28,402 bases of DNA, taken from the NCBI GenBank assembly GCA_026398575.1, contig JAPLSP010000103.1:1-28402 (forward strand). Reading direction: 5' to 3'. Both the position numbers and the translations under genes were made by a program. This DNA comes from Candidatus Sumerlaeota bacterium (lineage in GTDB: Bacteria; Sumerlaeota; Sumerlaeia; JADFCT01). Under the pieces are notes generated by a model that saw only the letters and a list, made by a program, of their open reading frames with translations, was not told where the DNA came from and ran no database searches. Positions 15,271 through 22,782 of the stretch are shown in pieces. Position 1 is the stretch's first letter. Each line of letters opens with the position of its first letter.

Positions 15271-15855
15271 TCAGGTTTCGGCGAACACCATGTCGAGATC
15301 AATTTCCACGCCCGGCAGCGCCGTCAGGCTTACGCGGCCTTCGCCTTTCAGGATGCGCGCGGCGCCATAGCGCTTGCCGCGGCCAAGCAACCGGATCGTC
15401 AACAGTTTTTCCAGCGGATGGATGACCCAGTATTCCTTGACGCCGTGCGCTTCATAGAGCGCGACTTTTTCGATTTGGTCCTTGACCGACGTCGAAGGCG
15501 ACAACACTTCGATCACGAAATCCGGCGCGCCCTTGCAGCCGCGCTCGGTAATTTTTTTGCGGTCGCACACTACGATCAAATCCGGTTGCACGACATTCTC
15601 CGATTCCTCATCGCTCTGGCCGGGAAGCGGAAAGAACACGTCAATTGGCGCGATGTAAACCTTGCACGGTTTGCCTTTGAGCGCATGGAGAAACTGAGCC
15701 CCCAGACGCAAGGCTATATCCTGATGCCTCGGCGCGGGCGCGGGCGACATGTCATAAGGCACGCCTTCGATGATTTCCCAGCGCTCTTCATCCGGCCAGG
15801 TCAGGTAGTCGCCGTATGTGAAGCCTTGTTTCTCCTTAAGCATGGGAAGCGCCAT
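15271..15855 (-). CDS. Uma2-family (DUF820) PD-(D/E)XK-like protein
   Basis: A 194-residue Uma2-family protein, the usual length. Typical features are 'YLTWPDEERWEIIEGVPYDMSPAP' near the N-terminus, the nuclease-fold core 'VVQPDLIVVCDRKK' (Asp92) and 'GAPDFVIEVLSPSTSVKDQIEKVALYEAHGVKEYWVI' (Glu116). Start 15855 has AGGAG at 15863-15867, seven bases upstream. The fold suggests a Mg-dependent endonuclease, but activity has rarely been shown, and such genes are scattered in many copies in some genomes with unknown role. It lies between the M16 peptidase and the giant repeat protein on the same strand. I see no functional link to either. Confidence 0.87.
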   Translation of the reverse strand: MALPMLKEKQGFTYGDYLTWPDEERWEIIEGVPYDMSPAPAPRHQDIALRLGAQFLHALKGKPCKVYIAPIDVFFPLPGQSDEESENVVQPDLIVVCDRKKITERGCKGAPDFVIEVLSPSTSVKDQIEKVALYEAHGVKEYWVIHPLEKLLTIRLLGRGKRYGAARILKGEGRVSLTALPGVEIDLDMVFAET

Positions 15856-15890
15856 GGCATTACTCCTATTAATAAAAGCATTATCTTTGC

Positions 15891-17417
15891 TTATTCCTTG
15901 GGCGCCTGTTCCGCCTTCTTTTCCGCCTTCTCCAACGCCACAGTGACCAGCCGCTCGGGCGCCAGGTATTTTTTGGCGACGCGCTGAATCTCTTCGGGCG
16001 TGACGGCCATGAGCTCCTCCAGGCGGCGATCCAGATAGAGCGGGTCGTCCGTCAGGCAGGCGTAGTAGGCCAGTTCGCGCGCCAGTCCCAAATTCGAGGC
16101 CAGTTTGCGGATGGCTTCGGCGTTGATCTGATTGCGCACGCGCTGCAGTTCGCGGGTGGAAACCAATTCCTCGCGCGCGCGGGCGATCTGCTCGGCGATG
16201 GCCGCTTCGAGCTCGGCGTTGGTGTGCGGGTTGCGCGGCGAGGCGAAGATGATAAACAGGTTGTCATATTTTTCGCCCGGCCCGGCGGACCAGACCGAGA
16301 GCCCGGCGGCGATCTGCTTTTCCTGCACCAGGATTTTTTGCAGCCGCGAGGCGCGCCCGCCATCCAGAATGCGCGCCAGGACCTCGAGCGTCACGTCATC
16401 CTTGTGCGGCGCAGCCGGCTTGAACCATCCCATTCCCATCTGCGGGTTGGCGTCGAAGCGCACAACGGAGCGGCGCGGCCCAAGCGGCTCGGGTTCGCGC
16501 GTGGCGACGCGTTCGGATTGCGGCGCCTTGGGGAAGCGGCCGAAATAACGCTCGATGGTTTTTTTCGCTTGCGCCGTATCCAAGTCGCCCACGATCGCGA
16601 TCGCCATGTTCGAGGCGGTGTAGTGCGCCCGATAAAATGACTCGGCCCGCCTCATCGTCAGGTTATGGATGTCCGACTCCCATCCGATGACGGGCGTGTG
16701 ATAGGTATGCGCGATGAAGCCGAGCGCGAGGAACTGCTCATAGAGCGAGCCCATCGGATCGTTGTCCACGCGCATGCGCCGCTCTTCGGCCACAACGTCG
16801 CGTTCGAGGTAAAACTCGCGCAGCACGGGCGCCAGCAGCCGCTGCGACTCCAGGCACGCCCAGAGCTCGAAGGCATTGTTGGGAAGTTGGATGAAGTACG
16901 TGGTGTAGTCGTTGCCCGTCGTCGCGTTCAGGTCTTCGCCGCCGAAGCGCTTATAGATGGAGTCGAATTCGTCCTTGACGATGAAGGGCGCCTCGGCCTC
17001 CTGTAACTCCTTCATCTTCTCGCGCAGCGCCTTCATCTTGGCTTCATCCGGTTGGCGCTTGTTTTTTTCCGCGTTCAGCGCTTCGCCGGCCGCCTCGATG
17101 GCTTGGATCAGCGGCTCTTCCCTGGCGTACTCGCGCGTGCCGATCGAGCGCGTGCCTTTAAAGGCCATGTGCTCGAACAAGTGGGCCAGCCCCGTATAGC
17201 CCGGCCCTTCGTCCGAAGAGCCGACGTTGACCTCGGTCACGGCGGCGAAGCAGGGCGCATTGGCCCGCCGCACGAAATACACGGTCAGGCCGTTGTCCAG
17301 TCTCTGAACTTCGAGCCGCTCTTTAAGTTCGCCCGCAGCGCGGGTGGTATTTGCGCCGGCCAGGCAGATCCATAACGTGGCGGCGCAGCAGGCGACGATT
17401 CTGCAGCGGATTTTCAT
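15891..17417 (-). CDS. Secreted M16 (insulinase-like) zinc peptidase
   Basis: A 508-residue M16 metallopeptidase with a signal peptide (residues 1-28, ending TTRAAG), so it acts in the periplasm or outside. I place the start at 17417, with GAGGAG ten bases upstream, not at 17558. The inverted zinc motif HLFEH is at 79-83 (His79, Glu82, His83), and a downstream Glu in 'LERDVVAEERRM' (205-211) is the likely third ligand. Between the motif and that Glu is an extra charged helix (about 100-145), longer than in many relatives. The C-terminal half has the non-catalytic M16 domain ('NPQMGMGWFKP', 'LARILDGGRASRLQ', 'AGLSVWSAGPGEKY'). Only one subunit gene is seen; many relatives work as pairs. It heads the peptidase-Uma2-giant-protein gene group. 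Confidence 0.9.
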   Translation of the reverse strand: MKIRCRIVACCAATLWICLAGANTTRAAGELKERLEVQRLDNGLTVYFVRRANAPCFAAVTEVNVGSSDEGPGYTGLAHLFEHMAFKGTRSIGTREYAREEPLIQAIEAAGEALNAEKNKRQPDEAKMKALREKMKELQEAEAPFIVKDEFDSIYKRFGGEDLNATTGNDYTTYFIQLPNNAFELWACLESQRLLAPVLREFYLERDVVAEERRMRVDNDPMGSLYEQFLALGFIAHTYHTPVIGWESDIHNLTMRRAESFYRAHYTASNMAIAIVGDLDTAQAKKTIERYFGRFPKAPQSERVATREPEPLGPRRSVVRFDANPQMGMGWFKPAAPHKDDVTLEVLARILDGGRASRLQKILVQEKQIAAGLSVWSAGPGEKYDNLFIIFASPRNPHTNAELEAAIAEQIARAREELVSTRELQRVRNQINAEAIRKLASNLGLARELAYYACLTDDPLYLDRRLEELMAVTPEEIQRVAKKYLAPERLVTVALEKAEKKAEQAPKE

Positions 17418-17881
17418 GGCGATATCACTCCTCGCTTTTAGCGCATGTTTCCATGCTGAATGCACGGCATATATAGCGCGCGCGCCCGCAGCCGGGCAAG
17501 GCGATTCGCTCCCGCATACGTTGCGCGAAGAGAAGCGCCCGGAATCACATGTCTGCAATGGATTCGCGCAAAAGAGAAGTGGGAAAAGCCTTTTAAAAGC
17601 TTGCCTAGCCTATTTAAGCCATCATCTCATAGCGAACGACAACATGCTGTCGCTCCTTGTCATTCGAATAATCTGCAATCATAGATTGAGTTTTAGCCAC
17701 TGATTGCATTGATTATGCGTGTTGCAGTATCGCAAATCGGTATAATTTCACAAATCGTTTGAAAAATCCGAAGTTGTTACGAGCTTATAGGAAAAAAAGT
17801 CTTGAAAGCGGGGGCGTGATTGTATATAATCTCCCTCGCATAAGATGAAAATCATACTTTTTTGCTGAGAGGCGAGCTCTG
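17418..17881. other. Divergent intergenic region between M16 peptidase and pilin
   Basis: No gene is supported in these 460 bases. Both strands are A+T-rich from about 17575 onward. Besides the clear pilin promoter (17802-17830), it must hold the start signals of the minus-strand peptidase operon, which I could not pin down. Open frames here are short and lack ribosome sites. Confidence 0.5.
17802..17830 (+). promoter_or_regulatory. Strong sigma-70-type promoter of the pilin gene
   Basis: TTGAAA (17802-17807) and a perfect TATAAT (17825-17830) are separated by exactly 17 bases. This gives a leader of about 45 bases before the pilin ATG and its AGAGG ribosome site at 17868-17872. This is the best promoter in the window and suggests high constitutive expression. 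Confidence 0.75.
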
Positions 17882-18550
17882 ATGAAGACATTCACAAGAA
17901 AGACTAAAGCATTCACGCTCATCGAACTGCTGATCGTCATCGCGATCATCGCGATCCTGGCCTTGATCGCCATCCCCAACTTCCTCGAGGCGCAAACGCG
18001 GTCGAAAGTAGCGCGAGTGATGGCGGATATGCGCACGATCGCTACGGCTCTCGAATCTTACTATGTTGATAATAACACGTATCCGCACATCGCAGGTTAC
18101 GTCAATTACTGGAATCAGTGGGATCGCGGCGGCATTCCTTTGTGCTCGAACTTGACCACACCCATAGCGTATATTACTACGGTCATGTTTAAGGATCCGT
18201 TTGTCAGCAAGAAGTACGATATAAATATGGAAACGGAACCGACGCAGTATTCGGCGGGCATCGAGTACTGCAATATCTATTTATGTCAACGCAGGAGCGG
18301 CGGTGACAATTTCCACCAGGATTACAATACGATACCCAATCCAGAGCATTGGTCGCAGTGGGTATTGCTGTCACTGGGACCGGACGGCGTCAAAGGACCT
18401 GATGCGCGCGGCGGGACGGGTTGGGGTCTGGGCAGCTATGCCAATCCTGCGACTGATCCTATTGGCAAATTCGTAGCCTGGAACTACGACCCCACGAACG
18501 GAACTATCTCGAATGGCGATATCCTCCGTTGGCAGGCCACCTCGCGCTAA
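17882..18550 (+). CDS. Type IV pilin-like / type II secretion pseudopilin
   Basis: A 222-residue prepilin. The leader MKTFTRKTKA is followed by the mature N-terminus FTLIELLIVIAIIAILALIAIPNF with Glu at +5, so it should be cut and N-methylated by a prepilin peptidase. The residue before the cut is Ala rather than the usual Gly. After the helix, 'EAQTRSKVARVMADMRTIATALESYYVDNNTYPH' matches the GspG-like pseudopilin pattern seen in planctomycete-like candidate phyla. The globular domain is aromatic-rich (YVNYWNQWDRG, WSQWVLLSLGPDG) and the 'LSLGPDG' motif recalls other secreted GspG-type pilins. It stands alone, with no assembly ATPase or secretin nearby, as often for these dispersed pilin genes. 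A strong promoter precedes it. Confidence 0.9.
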   Translation: MKTFTRKTKAFTLIELLIVIAIIAILALIAIPNFLEAQTRSKVARVMADMRTIATALESYYVDNNTYPHIAGYVNYWNQWDRGGIPLCSNLTTPIAYITTVMFKDPFVSKKYDINMETEPTQYSAGIEYCNIYLCQRRSGGDNFHQDYNTIPNPEHWSQWVLLSLGPDGVKGPDARGGTGWGLGSYANPATDPIGKFVAWNYDPTNGTISNGDILRWQATSR

Positions 18551-18617
18551 TAAGGCGTGAGCCATCGCCAGGCTGCAATGCTTGTTGGTTCTTGAGCGCT
18601 TCGTTTATACGACATGA

Positions 18618-19523
18618 TTATCTTCGCCCCCAGCGTTCGCACGGGATGCGGCGCGTAATGGCGCAAATCATCCAGCCCATCAGCCCCCATTTCAGCGGAT
18701 AGAAGACCGCGGCGAACCACGGCCAAGCGTGGAAAATCAATAGGTGCGCGTTGAACATCGGGAATTCAGGCCCCCAACCGGCAAGCCAGTCGCCGACGCC
18801 TTCCAGGAGATGCTGCTGGGGCTTATAGATCGTAGCGCAGATAGTGCAGGCCAGATAGTCCGCGCCGGCGGTCGCCAGCAAAAAATACATCACGCGGCGC
18901 CATCCCGCCCGAACGCGCAGCGAAAAATAAACCGCGGCTAGAAGATTGAAGAGCAGCGTCGTGACAAAGTAAAGCAGCGTGATCAGGCAATGCCAGCGCG
19001 TCCAGGAATCCTGCCCGAATGGGCCTTCTTCGTCTTTGGCGTCCCCCCAAAGTTCGGCGCCGAACTTGACCAGCCACCAATCCGACCAAGGCAGCATGGT
19101 CAGATACAGAGCGTAGATCGGCAGGAAAATCAGGAAGAACCATGGCGCGATGAAGGACCAGAGCACGTCGGCGCGATTGAGTCCGGTCAGCAGCAACTCC
19201 TCGAAGCGCCCTTCCTGGGTTCGCCGCTTCCAATCCGCCAGTACCAACAGCAGCGGCGCGAGATACAAGGTGAAATGGAAAAGGACGAACTGGAAATCAT
19301 AGGGTGTATAGCGCCCCGTTTCGACGAGCCACTTATCCAGATTCGGACCCCAGCTCCACCCCCACAGTCCATAGCCGGCGTGAAGGAAAATGAACAATGC
19401 GATGAAAAATCCCCACCACGAGCGCGCCGCCCGCCGCCATGCGGTTTTCAGTTCGGCGGCCAGCGCCGGATTGCGTCGCGGACATATTGGCTCTAAAAAT
19501 TCCATTGCCTTATTGAATCGCAT
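18618..19523 (-). CDS. Multi-pass membrane protein, ABC-2-like permease
   Basis: A 301-residue hydrophobic protein with about six to seven membrane helices, starting near residue 35 ('WWGFFIALFIFLHAGYGLWGW') and ending 'WGLMGWMICAI'. The 'RTQEGRFEELLLTGLNRADVLWSF' loop between helices two and three resembles the coupling region of ABC-2-type permeases found with YtrA-like regulators. It is the last gene of a probable operon: GntR regulator, DUF1648 membrane protein, permease. No ABC ATPase gene is in the window, so the ABC role is inferred from the loop and context. The start ATG 19523 has only AGG six bases upstream; MEFLEP at 19505 is an alternative. Confidence 0.6.
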   Translation of the reverse strand: MRFNKAMEFLEPICPRRNPALAAELKTAWRRAARSWWGFFIALFIFLHAGYGLWGWSWGPNLDKWLVETGRYTPYDFQFVLFHFTLYLAPLLLVLADWKRRTQEGRFEELLLTGLNRADVLWSFIAPWFFLIFLPIYALYLTMLPWSDWWLVKFGAELWGDAKDEEGPFGQDSWTRWHCLITLLYFVTTLLFNLLAAVYFSLRVRAGWRRVMYFLLATAGADYLACTICATIYKPQQHLLEGVGDWLAGWGPEFPMFNAHLLIFHAWPWFAAVFYPLKWGLMGWMICAITRRIPCERWGRR

Positions 19524-19594
19524 AGAAACCTAGTCAATGATATTTGTTAGTGTTCATTGGTGTTCATTTGTGGTTTCCTATCGCTGCAAGACGG

Positions 19595-20587
19595 CTAACG
19601 CAGCTTTGACCTTGCCGCCTCGCACACCGCCGCCAGGCGGTCTGGATTATCCGAGCCGAGAAGATAACGCTTCCCGTTTTTCAGCTCCACCTTCACGCCA
19701 TGCGCGCCATAGAGATAAAATCCCCACATCTTCTTGCGCAGGGAATAGCGAATGCCCCATCCCCCGAAATCCCCGATGGGATTGAACGACTCCGCCTGAA
19801 CCGACGCAATGTTTTCGAGCGGCATCTTGAGCAGCCTCAATCCGAACCCCCCCAACCGCACCGTGAGCCGCTCGCGATTGATCATAACCTGCAATCCGCC
19901 GTGCATTGCCACAACAAGAATCAGCAACAGCAAAAAGACCAGCAGCATCCAGGGCTGCGAGGGAACTGCGCCGATCGCTCCCGCCAGAATCCCGAGCGCC
20001 GCCAGAGGAATTCCGATGCGCAGATACAAGGGATTCTGCGTTTCCCAATAAAACCAGCGCTGATCGCTTCCGATGGTCTTCAGAAAAGCGGACGGCAACG
20101 CGGATGGCGACGCGGACGGATGATCGCTTTCCGGCGCCGTTCTTTCCAGCGGATGGTGAGGACGCAGGAACTCGATCGCCGCCGCCACGGCGGCCATCGC
20201 GCCGGCGAATGCAAGAGAAATGCCAAGAGCATTTTCCAAAACCGGCTGGGGAGAAGAGAGCTGCGGCGCCAGACGGATGGTGAGACCCAGGAAAAACCCG
20301 GCCAGCGCTTCGTCGCAAAGCGCCAGCCAGTTGAAGCATTTGCGCTCCTCGAAACGCGCGTTCATTTCATCCAGAACCGCCGACCCGATCACCATCAGCA
20401 GCGGGATGCCAACCAAGGCCAACCACATCTCAAACCGCGAGCCCCAACGGTCCGGCTGGCCGCTCCACCCGAAGTGCACGGGAACCCGTTCGGGCGCGTG
20501 AGCCAGATAGAGCAAGGTCGCGCTGGCAAGAAGGCCACAGAGCGCTGGCGCATGAGTCCACAAAGGATGCCGTAACTTCTCAAACAT
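19595..20587 (-). CDS. DUF1648 membrane protein with C-terminal PH-like domain
   Basis: A 330-residue membrane protein with about six helices. The DUF1648 motif 'PERVPVHFGWSGQPDRWGSR' follows the first helix (residues about 32-51); it is the hallmark of SdpI-like and related proteins. After the last helix (ending near residue 235) comes a C-terminal beta-rich domain of about 90 residues ('VMINRERLTVRLGG', 'WGIRYSLRKKMWGFYLYGAHGVKVELKNGKRYLLGSDNPDRLAAV'). This part looks like the bacterial PH-like domain seen in some DUF1648 proteins. Start 20587 has GGAGG ten bases upstream. It lies 232 bases downstream of the GntR gene with a large inverted repeat in the gap. Immunity to antimicrobial peptides is known for SdpI relatives, but function here is unproven. 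Confidence 0.75.
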   Translation of the reverse strand: MFEKLRHPLWTHAPALCGLLASATLLYLAHAPERVPVHFGWSGQPDRWGSRFEMWLALVGIPLLMVIGSAVLDEMNARFEERKCFNWLALCDEALAGFFLGLTIRLAPQLSSPQPVLENALGISLAFAGAMAAVAAAIEFLRPHHPLERTAPESDHPSASPSALPSAFLKTIGSDQRWFYWETQNPLYLRIGIPLAALGILAGAIGAVPSQPWMLLVFLLLLILVVAMHGGLQVMINRERLTVRLGGFGLRLLKMPLENIASVQAESFNPIGDFGGWGIRYSLRKKMWGFYLYGAHGVKVELKNGKRYLLGSDNPDRLAAVCEAARSKLR

Positions 20588-20660
20588 GGTTGTGGGTCCT
20601 CCTCATATAATTTTCTTCAAATGCTTTTGTGCAACGAAGAAGAAGTTGATGAGCTAAGGT

Positions 20661-20770
20661 GCAGCGCCAGCATTTGGAGTAAGACGGCTTGCCGCCTAAT
20701 ATTTATGCCAGGGCTGTTGAAACGCCAAAAAGAAGGCGGCAAGCCGTCTTACTCCAAAAGCTGGCGCCGC
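20661..20770. repeat. 37-bp inverted repeat (REP/MITE-like) in the GntR operon
   Basis: Bases 20661-20697 and 20734-20770 are reverse complements with two mismatches. The arms contain GCGCCAGC, GGAGTAAGACGGC and TTGCCGCC. A 36-base spacer separates them. The element sits between the GntR stop and the DUF1648 start in the transcribed gap, so it would form a very stable hairpin in the operon mRNA. It carries no T-run and no gene. The 10-base GCGCCAGCAT block of its left arm recurs at 22183-22190 upstream of rpe. Confidence 0.9.
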
Positions 20771-20819
20771 CCCTATCCGCATCATGTTTCTCCCTTTATC
20801 TCAAACGGCTATGAGCGCC

Positions 20820-21200
20820 CTATTTCTTAGACCGGATCGCTTTCTCCACCATTGTTCGGAGCTGATCCGCGGACAGTCCCAGGTGGAATGCGTCCGTGAT
20901 CAGCTCGTCAATGCGCCCCGCAAGGCGCGATTCGATTTCTTCGCGCGCCGCTGGCTTGTCGCGCAGCGGCGCAATCTTGGCGCGGCGGCCCAGGCGCAGG
21001 TGTATGATTTTTTGCTGGCTAAGAATCTGGTAGGCGTGGCGCGCAGTGTGCAGGTTGAGTCCAAGGTCGCGCGCCAGTTCGCGGACCGACGGCAGTTCGT
21101 CGCCCGGAGTCAGGACGCCCGTGCGCACCTGTTCCTTGATGGCCGAGGCGATTTGCAGATACGCCGCCCGTGGATCGCGTTCGTCAATTGAAAGCAGCAT
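20820..21200 (-). CDS. YtrA-like GntR-family transcriptional repressor
   Basis: A 126-residue regulator. An N-terminal winged helix-turn-helix covers residues about 10-75 ('YLQIASAIKEQVRTGVLTPGDELPSVRELARDLGLNLHTARHAYQIL'). The short helical C-terminal part has no ligand domain of FadR or HutC type. This size and layout is the YtrA subfamily, whose members repress membrane-transport operons and their own genes. Start 21200 has GAAGGG nine bases upstream. The gene leads a co-directional set with DUF1648 and permease genes. A perfect palindrome overlapping the -10 region (see 21224-21264) fits autorepression. The effector is unknown. Confidence 0.88.
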   Translation of the reverse strand: MLLSIDERDPRAAYLQIASAIKEQVRTGVLTPGDELPSVRELARDLGLNLHTARHAYQILSQQKIIHLRLGRRAKIAPLRDKPAAREEIESRLAGRIDELITDAFHLGLSADQLRTMVEKAIRSKK

Positions 21201-21223
21201 TTGCGCGCGCCCTTCATGAACAA

Positions 21224-21264
21224 CTGTTATAGAACATATATAACAGCAGCCAGGCGCCTGTCAA
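21224..21264 (-). promoter_or_regulatory. GntR operon promoter with overlapping operator palindrome
   Basis: On the minus strand TTGACA (21259-21264, perfect -35) and TATATA (21237-21242) are 16 bases apart. A perfect inverted repeat, CTGTTATA (21224-21231) with seven bases then TATAACAG (21239-21246), overlaps the -10 box and the transcription start area. It lies 24-46 bases before the GntR start. A dimeric GntR repressor bound here would block RNA polymerase, so autoregulation is strongly suggested. Confidence 0.72.
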
Positions 21265-21395
21265 TGGGAATTTTTGCATTCGAGAGGAAATTTTCCTTCG
21301 CGAAAAAAACAAAGGCGCAGAGGTTTTATCCCCTGCGCCTTTATGTCTCTGCGCGAGATATCCACTCGTTTTGGGTGAAACCTATTTCATGACTG

Positions 21396-21437
21396 CCTCA
21401 TTTCTCATTTCTTCATTTCTTATTTTGCATTTTACAT
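21396..21437. repeat. CATTTCTC-type short repeat tract after rpe
   Basis: A run of imperfect 7-8-bp units (CATTTCTC, ATTTCTT, CATTTTAC, ATTCAAC) reaches to the rpe stop codon. The same units occur at 26916-26959 and, inverted, at 26824-26857. It has no coding role that I can see. Confidence 0.75.
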
Positions 21438-22121
21438 TCAACTCCCCATTGCCTTTCTCAGATCGCGCAGGTTCTCGCTCACTTTGCCGTCCTTGAAGAC
21501 TGCCGCGCCCGCCACGATCACTTCGGTTCCTGCCGCCATCGCCAGGCCGATGGTTTCGGTGTTGATGCCGCCGTCAATCTCGATCTTGTAGCGATAGCGT
21601 TTCTTTTCGCGCAGCAGCGCCAGCTCCCGCACCTTGTTCAGCGTGTGCGGGATCATCTCCTGCCCGCCGAAACCCGGCTCGACCGACATGATCAACACCA
21701 GGTCCACCTTCGAAAGCACGGGATGCAGCACATCAATCGGCGTCTTCGGCTTGACGCTGACGCCCACCTGCGTCTTCAGCCGCTGCAACTCGCGCACCGC
21801 CGCCTCCAGGTCCTTGACCGGCTCTTGATGGATCGTGATCAGGTTTGAGCCGGCCTTGATGAAATCTGGCGCGTATTTCAGCGGATCGTCGAGCATCAGG
21901 TGCGTGTCGAAAAACAGGCGCGGATTGGCGGCGCGCAGCCATTTGACGACGACCGGCCCGATCGTGAGGTTAGGGACAAAGTGGCCGTCCATGATGTCGA
22001 GATGAATCCACTTGCATCCCGCGCGCTCGCATTTGCGCATTTCCTTTGCGAGGTTGGCAAAGTCCGCCGACAGAAGCGAAGGATTGACAAACGGCTGCCG
22101 CAACTTCGGATATTTGGACAT
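21438..22121 (-). CDS. rpe: Ribulose-phosphate 3-epimerase
   Basis: A 227-residue TIM-barrel enzyme that interconverts D-ribulose 5-phosphate and D-xylulose 5-phosphate in the pentose phosphate or Calvin pathways. The signature blocks are all present: 'NPSLLSADFANL', 'WIHLDIMDGHFVPNLTIGP' (metal-binding His/Asp), 'THLMLDDP', 'VLIMSVEPGFGGQ', 'IEIDGGINTET'. The start 22121 (MSKYPKLRQPF) has GAAGGA ten bases upstream. A frame open to 22229 would add 36 residues made partly from a 12-bp repeat (LPVA units). I reject that start, since the family begins near 'MSKY'. It stands alone between repeats, with no pentose pathway partner in the window. Allulose-phosphate epimerase is a possible alternative. 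Confidence 0.93.
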   Translation of the reverse strand: MSKYPKLRQPFVNPSLLSADFANLAKEMRKCERAGCKWIHLDIMDGHFVPNLTIGPVVVKWLRAANPRLFFDTHLMLDDPLKYAPDFIKAGSNLITIHQEPVKDLEAAVRELQRLKTQVGVSVKPKTPIDVLHPVLSKVDLVLIMSVEPGFGGQEMIPHTLNKVRELALLREKKRYRYKIEIDGGINTETIGLAMAAGTEVIVAGAAVFKDGKVSENLRDLRKAMGS

Positions 22122-22140
22122 GAAAGGGAATTCCTTCACT

Positions 22141-22199
22141 GGGACCGCCACTGGGAGCGCCACTGGGAGCGCCACTGGGAGCGCCAGCATCTTGCTGGC
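22141..22199. repeat. 12-bp tandem repeat ending in a hairpin, upstream of rpe
   Basis: Four copies of a 12-bp unit lie at 22141-22187: GGGACCGCCACT once, GGGAGCGCCACT twice and a truncated GGGAGCGCCAG. The last copy runs into a perfect 7-bp stem GCCAGCA/TGCTGGC with a three-base loop (22183-22199). The array lies 20 bases upstream of the rpe start, inside its leader. The unit shares GCGCCA with the large inverted repeat at 20661-20770. Confidence 0.9.
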
Positions 22200-22266
22200 G
22201 AGTAAGAACGAAAGAAAAATAATACCCAATCATTCTCCGTCACTTCCAGCATTGTTTTTCATTAAA

Positions 22267-22331
22267 TTCACCACAGAGGCACAGAGAAAAACAATTTTGT
22301 TTTCTCTGTGCCTCTGTGCCTCTGTGGTGAA
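22267..22331. repeat. 8-bp-unit hairpin repeat, copy 1, beyond the GxxExxY gene 3' end
   Basis: The left arm begins TTCACCACAGAGGCACAGAG and the right arm (from about 22300) is built of CTCTGTGC, CTCTGTGC, CTCTGTGG then TGAA, ending at 22331. The right arm has one 8-bp unit more than the left. The hairpin is 27 bases from the GxxExxY stop codon. Copy 2 at 22783-22864 flanks the other side. Confidence 0.93.
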
Positions 22332-22358
22332 CTCTGAAATCTTCTTATATCGCAATTC

Positions 22359-22754
22359 CTATCCCCATACTTTTCTTTTGATCCCTTCTTTTAGGATCGC
22401 TGTATTGAAGTTCATCAACAAACCAAACCGGATTCCGCTCAGCTTCAAATAAGTTAATAATTGCGCCTCGTGAATTGGCAGGAGATTTTCAACGGTTTTC
22501 AGCTCAAGTATCAGCTTCTTGTCCACTACTACATCCAACCGGTAGCCGCAATCCATCTTTACTTCCTTATAAATGACTGGCAATGGAACTTGCCTTTCAA
22601 AGGACAACCCCGCAAGCTTCAACTCATAACACAGGCATTCCTCATAAGCGGACTCCAACAACCCCGGCCCCAATTCACGATGAACCTGAATCGCGCAACC
22701 GATGACTTTCTGGGACAGTGGATCCTTTACATCTTCCGCACTTGGATGAATCAT
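22359..22754 (-). CDS. GxxExxY-family PD-(D/E)XK nuclease-like protein
   Basis: A 131-residue protein of the GxxExxY family (PDDEXK-like). The naming motif GLLESAY is at 31-37. The nuclease-fold residues are Asp74 ('YRLDVVVDKK') and Glu84-Lys86 ('LILELK'). 'GFGLLMNFNTAILKEGIKR'-like sequence ends the protein, as is usual for the family. The ATG at 22754 has AAAGGAG seven bases upstream; the TTG at 22760 is not needed. The gene lies midway between two CACAGAG hairpin repeats, 27 and 28 bases from them. No biochemical activity is known for the family, which is spread widely and appears repeatedly in single genomes. Confidence 0.9.
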   Translation of the reverse strand: MIHPSAEDVKDPLSQKVIGCAIQVHRELGPGLLESAYEECLCYELKLAGLSFERQVPLPVIYKEVKMDCGYRLDVVVDKKLILELKTVENLLPIHEAQLLTYLKLSGIRFGLLMNFNTAILKEGIKRKVWG

Positions 22755-22782
22755 AATCAATCTCCTTTAAGATTATTTTTAA

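Noticed and set aside
19700..20575. 291-residue plus-strand frame
   Set aside because: It is antisense to the DUF1648 gene and is Arg/Gln-rich without any motif.
22122..22229. Longer rpe start at 22229
   Set aside because: The extension is made of 12-bp repeat (LPVA units), has no ribosome site and goes beyond the family N-terminus.
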